A stretch of 64,000 bases of DNA from Petrolisthes cinctipes. Lineage: Eukaryota > Arthropoda > Malacostraca > Decapoda > Porcellanidae. The notes below the pieces were generated by a model. That model saw only the letters and a program-made list of their open reading frames with translations, did no database searches and was not told the origin of the DNA. The stretch spans positions 62,001 through 126,000 of the forward strand of contig JAWQEG010000516.1 of the NCBI GenBank assembly GCA_033782935.1. Reading direction: 5' to 3'. Positions 1-9,513 of the stretch are shown one piece after another; position 1 is the stretch's first letter; each line of letters opens with the position of its first letter. The translations under genes and the position numbers were made by a program.

Positions 1-674
1 TAGTGTAATACTCGATAATCTCGGGGCCTCACAAGAGTCACGGGCTACTGACACCATACAGTGCCGAGGTTCACGTATTAAAAAAAAAAAAAAATCAATA
101 GAATTATTCATTTTATTGTCAAATAATTAGTATCAAAGGTCCTGTGTGTTGCTAGTAAAGAAAATCTGACTTAATAATAATCAGGATTAAGGGAAGCAGA
201 CAGCAGCTGTAGTGTTGATTCCTACCGGCCGTTAGAGGCGCCACCGTCCCAGCCAGCCAGATTGGCAACAGGAAAATAACATTGAGTGGTGTGTCGTTCT
301 CCAGTACTAGAATCCTTGGTCATGTTGGTCTTACCTCACACATTGAAGCTCCACACTTGGCAGTGTCAAGGTGTGGTTACTCACATTCTCCTTATATTTT
401 TCTACGTATAATGTAAGTACTTTGAGTTTTAATTAGAGATTGCTGCTCCGGTGTACTTGTAGATTATTTAACTTGTGTTTTATACTTTGGGGTCCTTATG
501 GTTTTGGGTATAATGTTATTGGAACAGAAACTCATTTAGGCTACATGTATTACACAGTGACCAATTCCGGTGATGGTATACAGGCCTGGTTGGTACTTTA
601 GTTACAAGTAGAGATGAAGGTTGTTTTAGGTTTGGTGTTTACATTGTGTTGAGAGGTTGATTAAAGTTATCGAT
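1..674. other. No gene recognised; one donor-like site
   Basis: I see no coding potential here. There is a short A-run at about 80-94. A good splice-donor match (AT|GTAAGTAC) lies at 411-420 on the plus strand. It could pair with the acceptor at 1217-1218, but the sequence upstream of it has no convincing exon. Confidence 0.4.
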
Positions 675-683
675 ATTATGGAA

Positions 684-872
684 CACATTGATTGATTGAT
701 ATTAGGCCCAGCATCAGCGAGGTTATATAGCGCCAGGAGAAGGTGATAGAGAGGTGAGACAGCAAGCAAGAAGGAAATAGAAAGATAAGATGGACCGTTG
801 AAGAACTGAAAGTAAGTGGCTGGGGCCGAAGGGGCGCCCAAACCCTTAAAGTATTGTCCACATCACTACGGC
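684..872 (-). mobile_element. SINE-like retroposed element, copy 1
   Basis: A 189-bp element bounded by a 9-bp direct repeat, ATTATGGAA, at 675-683 and 873-881, which fits a target-site duplication. Read on the minus strand it starts CCGTAG and ends in a CTAATATCAATCAATCAA tail. A second copy lies at 33337-33538 and a diverged third at ~32700-32830. Its last ~45 bases resemble the 3' end of the I-superfamily LINE at 37966-42890, including GGCG(C/G)TATATGACC, GTTGCG and the TCAA tail. I see no clear pol III A/B boxes, so it may be a SINE or an internally deleted LINE derivative. Confidence 0.75.
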
Positions 873-881
873 ATTATGGAA

Positions 882-1218
882 GAGGTGACTGCTTATGACC
901 TTCCATATTTAAAAAAACACATCTGATTAATGTTTTATACTCTATATATATAATAGTAATGCAATTGTTATTCTCACTATTTCTACTAAAGTGCAGCTGA
1001 CGAGTTTCATAGAAAGAATTTGGCGAGTTATTTTTTTTTAACTTTACAGTTTTATTTTTTCCTGAGTGTAAGAATCTCATTGAAATATTATAAACTTAAA
1101 TCACTAAAATACATTACGGTCATTATATATTTTATTAATATATCAATCTAGGATCATGTAGATATTGTAATGTTTGTCATCCATTCAGAAGGGTTTAATA
1201 TTTATCTTTTTGTTACAG
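882..1218. other. AT-rich spacer ending in an acceptor-like site
   Basis: No coding signal is seen. The segment ends in a pyrimidine tract and acceptor, TTTTTGTTACAG, with the AG at 1217-1218. Confidence 0.4.
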
Positions 1219-2053
1219 ACGTGTACAATGGATGGCGCTGTGTGTTACAATACCAGAGACAATACAGTAGTACAGCATTGTCTATCAAGTAGCCTAGTGC
1301 AGCCTCAAGATGAGTGTTGGTGGTTGTGGTGGTGTTGTGTCCGTGAACGACAAACCAGTGTTAATGTCACCAAGGGAGTGTTGATGGTTGTGGTGGTGTT
1401 GTGTCCGTGAACGACAAACCAGTGTTAATGTCACCAAGATGAGTGTTGGTGGTTGTGGTGGTGTTGTGTCCGTGAACGACAAACCAGTGTTAATGTCACC
1501 AAGGGATTGTGGTGGTTGTGGTGGTATTGTGTCCGTGAACGACAAATCAGTGTTAATGTCACCAAGGAAGTGTTGGTGGTTGTGGTGGTGTTGTGTCCGT
1601 GAACGACAAACCAGTGTTAATGTCACCAAGGGATTGTTGGTGGTTGTGGTGGTATTGTGTCCGTGAACGACAAACCAGTGTTAATGTCACCAAGGGAGTG
1701 TTGGTGTTGTGTCCGTGAACGACAAACCAGTGTTAATGTCACCAAGGGAGTGTTGGTGGTTGCGGTGGTGTTGTGTCCGTGAACCACAAACCAGTGTTAA
1801 TGTCACCAAGGGAGTGTTGGTGGTTGTGGTGGTGTTGTGTCCGTGAATGACAAACCAGTGTTAATGTCACCAAGGGAGTGTTGGTGGTTGTGGTGGTGTT
1901 GTGTCCGTGAACGACAAACCAGTGTTAATGTCACCATGGGATTGTTGGTGGTTGTGGTGGTGTTGTGTCCGTGAACGACAAACCAGTGTTAATGTCACCA
2001 AGAGAACATAAGGTTACAGTGGCTTGTCCAGCAAAACTCTTCTTGTCGTTAAG
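1219..2053 (+). other. Possible exon containing a minisatellite
   Basis: The segment lies between a good acceptor (TTTTTGTTACAG, ending 1218) and a good donor (AAG|GTAAGG, GT at 2054-2055). An ATG at 1228 opens a short frame that enters the 64-bp repeats. Because 64 is not a multiple of three, the frame shifts with each unit and soon stops, so protein coding is unlikely. A non-coding exon, or chance splice sites, are equally possible. No family is recognised. Confidence 0.25.
1310..2003. repeat. 64-bp minisatellite, ~11 units
   Basis: The motif TGTCACCAAG recurs at spacings of 64, 65, 63, 64, 64, 52, 64, 64, 64 and 64 bp. The unit contains GTTGGTGGTTGTGGTGGTG followed by TGTCCGTGAACGACAAACCA. 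One unit, ending near 1746, has lost 12 bp of the GGT-rich part. Units are nearly identical, so the array is recently homogenised. Confidence 0.95.
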
Positions 2054-2085
2054 GTAAGGATTCATACCATGTTGTGTATATTATA

Positions 2086-2272
2086 TTAAGGGATTAGCAT
2101 TTTATGGGATAGTATATATAGGACACTTGTGGTTCATTGGAGCACTTTGATTCCTCCGAAGTATGCCAGGAATCAGATTCATGCTAACGAAAGTAATGGT
2201 GGTTTGTTTTTGCTTGGAATAGTTTGAGGGAATAATTTGCTCCATATTTACCAACACTGTAATACTCCCTCA
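2086..2272. repeat. Imperfect direct repeat, copy A
   Basis: It matches 2764-2921 in the same orientation. Shared landmarks are TTAAGGGA(A/T)TAG, GGTTCATT, TTGATTCCT, GTATG(C/T)CAGGAA, and then AATAATTTGCTCCATA followed by TTACCAACACTGTA. Several short indels separate the copies. No coding content is seen. Confidence 0.75.
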
Positions 2273-2318
2273 TTAACCTTTTCACTATCTTCCATCAGAG
2301 GAGTTGCCCTGCGTGTTG

Positions 2319-2567
2319 AACATAAGTATAGATATTATACATCTTGTTATTATTATTATATCATTGTAACACAGGGCCGTAACATAAGTATAGATATTAT
2401 GGATCTTGTTATTATTATATCATTTTAACACAGGGCCGTAACATAAGTATAGATATTATGCATCTTGTTATTATTATATCATTGTAACACAGGGCCGTAA
2501 CATAAGCATAGATATTATGCATCTTGTTATTATTATATCATTGTAACACAGGGCCGTAACTCTAATA
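2319..2567. repeat. 60-bp tandem repeat, 4 units
   Basis: Four near-identical copies of a unit containing CATAAGTATAGATATTAT, then CTTGTTATTATTATATCATT and GTAACACAGGGCCGTAA. The first unit carries an extra ATT triplet. Confidence 0.92.
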
Positions 2568-2599
2568 GAATCACAATTGTTACGCTCTATGAAGAAAAT

Positions 2600-3507
2600 A
2601 ATGGATATTAATAAATAGTCTCATCATTTGAAAGTAGATTTACAGAAAACTCTGTCTGTATTTTGCTTATGACATTATACGAATACTTATTATCTTAGGA
2701 ATGTGTTGACAAGTACGACAAATGTTCGTTGCTCTTACTCCCATTTAGTTTATTGATATGTAGCTTAAGGGAATAGTATACTTTTGGTTCATTAAAGTGT
2801 ATTGATTCCTTAAAAGTATGTCAGGAAACACGACCAGATTGACAAAAATAATGGTGACCTGTTGCTTGAAATAGTTTGGAGGAATAATTTGCTCCATAAT
2901 TACCAACACTGTACTACCTCCTTAATGTTGAAATATAAATGGTGCTGCCTAGTTATTACTTATAAAGTGTTTACTCCTTCTTTCTATTTTGAAGTACCAA
3001 CGTAATATTAAAGTTTTAACTTTGAAGTCTACTCCCATTTTATACAGCTTACTGTAGGACAGCACCACATATGTTAAAGGAACACTACACAACTGCGTTG
3101 ACATAATTTGTCCGAAAACCGTCGTATGAAAGTAATTACTGTACATATTTCACAATATCATTTGCATAATTTAATTTGTTTTTACATATGCAAAATATTT
3201 TCGTTACATCAGTTTTTCTATAGTAACAACTGGTATAATATTTTACATATGGTAACTTACAAACCTTCACACGAGAACAAATGAGGTCGTTGTATAAGTA
3301 TATGCAACTTACACCTTTGGTACGTAACTGAAGATAAAGTAAGAGGAGACAGAGAAGGCATTGATGTCAGTTGTTGTCATAATAAATATGACAGTTTCTT
3401 TGTAGTCAAAATTTCCGTTTTGTATACGAGCTCGTCTCAGCCTGAGTCAAAAGGCAAAAACTAAATGTTTCACCGGGAAATGCAGGATACTTTTGTCAGC
3501 TACTGAA
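2600..3507. other. AT-rich non-coding region with repeat copy B
   Basis: It holds the second copy (2764-2921) of the direct repeat at 2086-2272. No exon, RNA gene or transposase trace is recognised in the rest. Confidence 0.5.
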
Positions 3508-3542
3508 CATATTATTATTATTGTTGTTATTATTATTATTCA

Positions 3543-3590
<48 letters not shown>

Positions 3591-3626
3591 TATTATTATT
3601 ATCATTATTATTATTATTATTATTAT
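3508..3626. repeat. (ATT)n microsatellite
   Basis: About 120 bp of ATT triplets, broken by a few CAT and GTT variants. Confidence 0.95.
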
Positions 3627-3879
3627 ACTGTAATGCCTTACATTAATTTAGCAGGAATAACAGATTTACCTTATGTATGAACAGAGTTGTACAGTATACT
3701 AAATAATTTTCTTATCAGGTATATCAGACTTTCCGTATATGTATGACCATATAGTGAGGAGGGAGGTAAGGAACGGGGGGATTGAGGGACAGAATTGGCC
3801 AGAGGGATTGAGGAAAGAGGTGGTGAGTGGTATATGCATGACAGTAGAAGCTATAAACGTTGGTGGTGGATGAAGTGAA

Positions 3880-4296
3880 GAGAATTTGTCGAATGTTTTA
3901 GATGTTGTGTGAATGTGTGTGTTGTAGCAGAAAGCCATTTTAAGAGGTGGGGTGGAGTAGTGTGGGTCTGGATGGGATAGTATGATGTGGGAAGGGATGG
4001 AGGAGTGATAATTATGGGCTGGTACGGATGAAAAGTGCTGGTGTCCAGAAGGGAGTGGACGGGCATGGATGGAATGGTACAAGGGTGCAAACCAAAATGG
4101 GAAGAATGGAAATGAGAAAGTTTTGGGAATAGCTGAACGACAGTTTGGGAAGACTTGAAAGGAGATATATATAATAGTGTTGGGGGATATGAATGAAAAG
4201 GTTGGAAGTGAGAACGATGAATTTCTGGAATTCATATCAAATACTTTCTTTGAGCACAAGGTGATCCACAGAAGGAAGAAAGGAAGGCAGGGATGG

Positions 4297-4300
<4 letters not shown>
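3880..4300 (+). pseudogene. RTE-like LINE endonuclease remnant
   Basis: At 4177-4300 the plus strand encodes LGDMNEKVG and then NTFFEHKVIHR. These match the GDMNGKMG and NTFFQHKVIHR motifs of the better preserved RTE-like LINE at 9511-11222. In that endonuclease class, GDxN and the HK-IH stretch belong to the catalytic domain. Sequence upstream to about 3880 has the same G/A-rich bias but is too decayed to read. It ends in a GA microsatellite. It is a dead fragment; the 5' boundary is a guess. Confidence 0.6.

Positions 4301-4358
<58 letters not shown>
4300..4358. repeat. (GA)n microsatellite
   Basis: An uninterrupted run of GA dinucleotides, directly after the LINE remnant. Confidence 0.97.
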
Positions 4359-4361
<3 letters not shown>

Positions 4362-4735
4362 TGGAGAGAGAAAAAAGGAAGAGATATACTTTATTATGTC
4401 AATGTTGCCAACTTTTTTTTTTTTTTTATTTCTGTCATTTTTAATGTTTTCGTTAATGGTTACACAATAGTTGCTCATCAAGTCATTTGATGAGTCAAAT
4501 ATCAAAAATTTCTGTATTTTTTCCACATCATGTCCCGCATCAAAGTTGTTCAGTGGCAAGAAGACATCATTATCAGCCAGGGTATTCAGCGAAATTTCCG
4601 TTGCCAAATTCGTTTGATTCATGGATCTGATAAATGCAGGACACTGTGTGAGTTTGTTAATGGTTATGTAGGAGAACATTACTACATTAACAGATTCACT
4701 TGGTTGGATCAGTCCTCCTCTACTGATACCCTGTA
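4359..4735. other. No gene recognised
   Basis: The region contains a T-run at ~4411-4426. The open frames seen are short and match no family I know. Confidence 0.4.
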
Positions 4736-4898
4736 CAGTCGGCGGCAGATGTCCTGTCGCCTCACCTGCTTCACCGAGACAAGCAATGTTCATGGACTAG
4801 AGAAATACACACGTTTACTACACTTAATAATTTCGAGTGTATGAATATCGCGTGCCTCGGTGAAGCAAGTGAGGCAACAGGACTTTTGCCGCCGACTG
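4736..4898. mobile_element. Tc1/mariner-like MITE, 163 bp
   Basis: It is flanked by TA on both sides (4734-4735 and 4899-4900). The ends are inverted repeats that start CAGTCGGCGGCA and continue imperfectly (GTCCTGT, GCCTCAC, TGCTTCACCGAG) for about 50 bp, so the whole element folds into a hairpin. It has no coding capacity. A close relative sits at ~43091-43257. A longer element with the same first 8 bases is at 7693-8393. TA duplication and short palindromic form point to Tc1/mariner-type mobilisation. Confidence 0.85.
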
Positions 4899-5877
4899 TA
4901 CATATGTATTGATATCAGGTAGATTTTCCTAGGCTTCATGACAACTAAGTAGGTCTTTACATTCATTACACTTCAGCTTATCACCATCCCATACACACAG
5001 TAACCAGCCAGCAGGAATGTCATAACCGGAAGGAGATTCATGCCGTTGTCTATATCATCTTCGTCTATATCAATAGCAAAAGAATCTAAATTTGCCTAGT
5101 CCTGGCCTTGTACAAACTGCCAGATTATTTCCTCTTAAGTTTTTTAGTTTTATATCATTATAGAAAGACAGTCTAAGAACATATATGAACCGCAGTTTTA
5201 TTTCACACTCATAAACCTGCCTTAATGAAATATTTTAAATGCACCCGGCAAGTCGACGGTATTTACCAAATCTACTTTTCAGTTGATCGGTCTGAAATTT
5301 TCCAGGCAGAACTACTTCATGCTTAGTTTTTCTAATAAGTATTTTGTTACCTCGATCATTGCACTGGTATTGTTTTTCAATGCAGTGAATGTTTCTCTGA
5401 TCAGTTTTCCTCCTTTTTTCAGGAATACTGTCTCAGAGATTTAGCCATACAAGAAAATTATGTAAAGAAAATGTATTTGTCATAATTTATTGTTAGTGAA
5501 GTGGCATATGTGTTTCTATGACGAATACCTTTCTCTGGATGATTAACATTCATTACAGTCCAACAGTGCAATATTACTTTAATATAGTTCGAAACCTTTT
5601 CAATATATATATGGCAAACTTTCCAATGGTCATTAGAGATTCTATAACAAATTCATTGAAAATTTATAGGATAAGACTGACGTTTGTCTTTCAACCCTTT
5701 TCAATTATTTATTAATGTGTAAATGCCGTATATATTGACATCCAACCTGGGATGATGACTCCTACCCAAACCAGCCAACCAGCGCTCAGTCAGGCCTTGT
5801 AAAACAGAGGGCAGTGGTGTAGGGCTGTATTTCCGATGGGTCCCACCTCAAGGCGTGGTACCGACCACAGTGTATAT
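4899..5877. other. AT-rich region, probably includes a gypsy LTR
   Basis: The minus-strand gypsy element reads into this region from 5891, so some of it should be LTR. I could not place the LTR's far end. No coding sequence is seen. Confidence 0.4.
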
Positions 5878-5908
5878 ACAGGGCCGTGACACCTCCCCCC
5901 CAAAAGAA
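5878..5908 (-). promoter_or_regulatory. Gypsy polypurine tract and 3' LTR start
   Basis: On the minus strand a purine tract, TTCTTTTGGGGGGGAGG (5908-5892), is followed at once by TGTCACGGCCCTGT. That is the usual order: polypurine tract (plus-strand primer), then LTR starting with TG. It lies just after the RNase H coding end at ~5930. The same 14-base LTR start occurs at 20763-20776, also on the minus strand. Confidence 0.75.
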
Positions 5909-5929
5909 TAAGGCTTCTGGGTAGAAGAC

Positions 5930-7690
5930 TTATGGAGAGGTTGTAGATGGGCGAACTCGAGACAAGGTGTCAGCCAGGATGTTGTCGGTACCCTTGATGT
6001 GCCGGATTTCGATTGGATATTGTTGAAGGAAGAGGGACCATCGTAGAATGCGTTGGTTGGTGTGTCGTACCCTATGGAGGAATATTAAGGGGTTGTGGTC
6101 AGTGTAGACGAGCAAGGGTTCCACTCCATACAGGTAACACTGAAACTTCTGGAGTGCATTGATGATCCCCAACAATTCCTTCTCGACAGTACTATAGGAG
6201 CATTGATGTGGCTTCAGTTGAGACGAGTGGTAGCAGACAGGGTGAAGAATTCCATCGGGTTGAGGTTGCAGCAGTACTGCTCCGGTTCCAGTCACACATG
6301 CATCCACATGCAATATGAAGGGCAAGGAAAAATTAGGAGATTTCAATACAGATTCATGGGTTAAAAAGTCTCTAAGGGAATTAAAGGCTCTCAGACAGTT
6401 ACCAGGAAGTAGAAATGGAAGCAAAGTTGGGACAAAACCTGCTGTAGAAACCAACCATACCTAAGAATCTTTGAACTTCTTTCCTAGTAGCTGGGATGGG
6501 AAAGGATAGGATAGCTTTTACATTAGCTGCCTTAGGTTTAACTTCTCCATTACCCACATTGTGTCCTAAATAGGTCACAGAGGCTGAATAAAAGGTTGAT
6601 TTGATCAAGTTAACTGTTAAGTCCCAGTCAGTTAAAGACTTTAAAACACTATATAATCTATCATGATGTTGGTCTAGGTCGTCTGCCACTATCAGAATAT
6701 CGTCTAGGTAGGTACTAACTCCAGGGAGGTTTCCGATGATCCCGTTCACCATTCGTTGGAAGATACTAGGTGCATTACGCAAACCAAACGGCATTACTGT
6801 ATATTCGAATAACCCAAAAGGAGTAACGAAAGCAGAAATCTGTTGGGCATTCGGAGTGAGAGGCACTTGATAATAGCCTTATAGCAAGTTTAATTTTGAT
6901 ACGTATTTCGCTTGTCCCACGTTGTCAGTCAGATCATCTACGTGGGGTAGATGAGGATAAGCATCAGGTATAGTAAGAAGATTAACTTGCCTATAGTCCG
7001 TACAAAATCTTACACGTCCTCCTTTCATTGGTACCAGGATTGAAGGTGATGCCCATGGGGAACAGCTGGGGATGGCCAGGTGGTTTTGAAGGAGGCAGTC
7101 CACTTCCTGGCGCATCAGCTCCATTTGCTTGGGACCAATCCGTTAGGCAGGCTTTCTGATGGGATGAGCACCAGGGATGAGCTTAATATCGTGGTCGATG
7201 TAGGGACACCACTTGGGGAAGTCTTTGAAAAGTTTGGAATATTCCGTGAAGAAAAACTTTAGTTCTTGTTGTTGTTCTAGGTTGAGTGAGACGAAATGAG
7301 TAGGAATGTTAGAGATTATCTCCAAATTTTTGAGGGATGACCAACTTGTTATGAGATCTTCATTACCATCATGACGAGTATTACTATTGATGCATAATAT
7401 GACATTAGAATTTTGCTCCTCATCAGATCGTACGTTATATTTCTTTAGGCGCTTTACATGAATTAATTGTTGGGATTTTCTTCCATCAGGAGTGTTGATT
7501 ACATAGTTGTTATGTTGGAGAACTCGTTCAACCTTGTATGGGCTAGAAAATTTAGCTGACAAAGGGTTTGATTGGGTAGGAATGAAAGCTAGATCCTTGT
7601 CACCTACTTTAAAAGTTCGTTCTTTGGATTTTTTATCAAAGTTTCTTTTCATCTTTACCTGAGCTGTCTCCAAGTTTTATTGGGCATAAG
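5930..7690 (-). pseudogene. Gypsy pol: integrase C-terminus, RT and RNase H
   Basis: Read on the minus strand. 7673-7143 encodes an integrase C-terminal (GPY/F-type) module, with VGDKDLAFIP and then KFSSPYKVERVL. In the same uninterrupted frame it goes on to the RT start (DHDIKLIPGAHPIRKPA). 7124-6879 carries RFCTDYRQVN. 6866-6399 has MPFGLRNAPSIFQ and the catalytic YLDD. 6454-5930 is RNase H (HVDACVTGTGAVL, STVEKELLG, VYTDHNP, ADTLSR). Stops or frameshifts separate the frames near 7140, 6870 and 6430, so it is dead. The domain order is integrase, RT, RNase H, as in Gmr1-like gypsy elements and unlike most Ty3/gypsy. Confidence 0.9.
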
Positions 7691-7692
7691 TA

Positions 7693-8393
7693 CAGTCGGC
7701 AAAAAAAGTTTCGTTACCACCCCTACGTTAATTTTAACATCGATAAGCGCGTCAGGGTTGGTACTCCGCCGTCTGAGCAGCTGTGCCTCGCGGGCCGTGG
7801 CAATGACAACTTAGCACAAGGCATTCCCTTTCTTTTTATATCAAAAGTTTAACTGATATTAAATTAAATTTTGAGTGTTCAAGAACTATTACTATTTAAC
7901 TATTCATCATTAAACATAAAGAAATACGTTTGAGTATTTTAGAACAAGAATAACCTTGAAATACCCAGAAAAAGTAGCACTGGGTAAAAGTACGTCATTC
8001 CTACTTGCCTGACCATTAGACACTGAGGGGTCCGGGAGGGTGACAGAGGTATATATGACACTCGCACCCATGGAGGTAGTATAGGTGGAGGCGCCAGTAG
8101 GACCTGATTTGTGAAGCCACCAATCTGTCATTTCTGGCGCCTTCAAGATGGCGCATACCTTTGTATGTCAGGTCAGAAGTCCACTTTAACTGAAACATAT
8201 CTTGGTGTCCGCCATATTAAAGGCGCCGAAAATGACAGTTCGGCGGCTTCAATTTACTCCTCTGGATTAGTGAGCCATGGCGACTCCACCTATACTACCT
8301 CCATGCTCGCGCCACATCTGACTCACCAGTCAGGCCTACCAACATTACATCACACTGTTAAAAGGATGGTAACGAAACTTTTTTTGCCGACTG
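7693..8393. mobile_element. Tc1/mariner-like non-autonomous element, 701 bp
   Basis: It has perfect 27-bp terminal inverted repeats, starting CAGTCGGCAAAAAAAG, at 7693-7719 and 8367-8393, with TA at 7691-7692 and 8394-8395. The interior is also an imperfect palindrome: GGAGGTAGTATAGGTGGAG at ~8072 pairs with CTCCACCTATACTACCTCC at ~8284, and GGCGCC blocks pair near 8140 and 8220. It has no transposase frame. It interrupts the gypsy pol between the integrase core and its C-terminal module. Removing it with one TA keeps the pol codon phase, so it landed after the pol frame existed. Confidence 0.92.
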
Positions 8394-8396
8394 TAC

Positions 8397-9513
8397 ATAT
8401 TTCAGAGAGTACAGCTCGTAAGTTAGCTAGGTAGTTTGAGACAGTTTCCCTAGTGGTGGAATTTTTGTTTAATCATTTGTCCTTCACAACTCTTAAGGGA
8501 CCTCGTACTTGTCGACCATACAATAGTTGAAAGCGAGAAAAACCAAAACTTTCCTGTTTAGCTTCTCGAAGAGCAAACAACAAGTACTGCAGAGAATCAT
8601 CCCAATCTCGTTCATGTTCGAGACAACATTTTATTATCATGGTCTTTATTGTTTGATGCCAATGCTCTAATACACCTTGGGATTCTGGATGATATGCACT
8701 GGACAACTGTTGCTGGATACCAAGTTCGTCAAGTACCCTCGTGAATAATATACTAGTAAAATTGGAACCTCTGTCCGATTGAATAACTTTAGGGATGCCA
8801 ACCCGAGTGAACATATGATTAAGATGGGTGACTATGGTCATTGCACAGATGTTCTTCAAAGGGAAAGCCTCAGGGTAACGAGTGGTGGGACACATAAGGG
8901 TTAGAATATACTGATTTCCATTCTTGGTGCGTGGTAAGGGTCCCACACAATATATGATGATACGTTCGATTGGTTCAGATGTTTCAGGTATAGGCTGGAG
9001 AGGGACTAGTGGGATGGGATGGTTTGCCTTTCCTACCATTTGACATATATGACAAGACTGTACAAACATTTTTATATAATTTTTCATGTTGGGCCAGTAG
9101 AAATTACCTAAAAGCTTATGATAGGTTTTATACACACCAAAGTGGCCGTTTATACCATCATGACTTAATTCTAACAAAGATTGCCTTAAGGTGCAAGGAA
9201 CAACTACCAGTGTGATATTTGCCCAGACATCAGCTGAAGACAAGCGAGGTGATCTATAAAGGCACATAAATACGCTGTCCTCATAATAAAATCCAGGAGT
9301 TTTCACAACGTCCTTCAATGTATTCACAGCTTGACTACGACAAGAGAATTATTACTTGCCTCATCACAGTAGTCTTCAGCTCGTGCCTGAGAACGAGTTA
9401 CCACACATACTGGAAATAAATCAGGTTGTTCCTTGTCGAGGGCAGTAGTCGGAGAGATGTTCATTGGAGTGCTTCGGACCAAGACATTGGGTACCACTAA
9501 TCCACCTTCCCCG
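8397..9513 (-). pseudogene. Gypsy integrase and post-protease linker
   Basis: Minus strand, from 9513. The short linker (GLVVPNV, then FPVCVVTRSQAR) is what normally follows the protease in this family. The integrase frame 9327-8473 (284 aa) has an H-H-C-C finger (HDGINGH and CHIC, residues ~56-95) and a catalytic core. The core has SDRGSNF at ~184 and YHPESQG near 213, with the catalytic-type Glu near 221. The first catalytic Asp is replaced by Tyr at residue 126 (IYCVGPLP), a single G-to-T change at codon 8952-8950. A stop follows VVKDK. It continues beyond the MITE into the GPY/F and RT part. Its protease and gag are missing here but present inverted at 12680-14272. Confidence 0.9.

Noticed and set aside
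2371..2567. CAGGGCCGTAAC in the 60-bp repeat as an LTR edge
   Set aside because: It shares only ~10 bases with the gypsy LTR start, and there is no supporting polypurine tract or flanking pol sequence.
3699..4793. 364-codon minus-strand open frame
   Set aside because: It reads through a GA microsatellite and an antisense LINE remnant; the composition is low complexity and no family matches.
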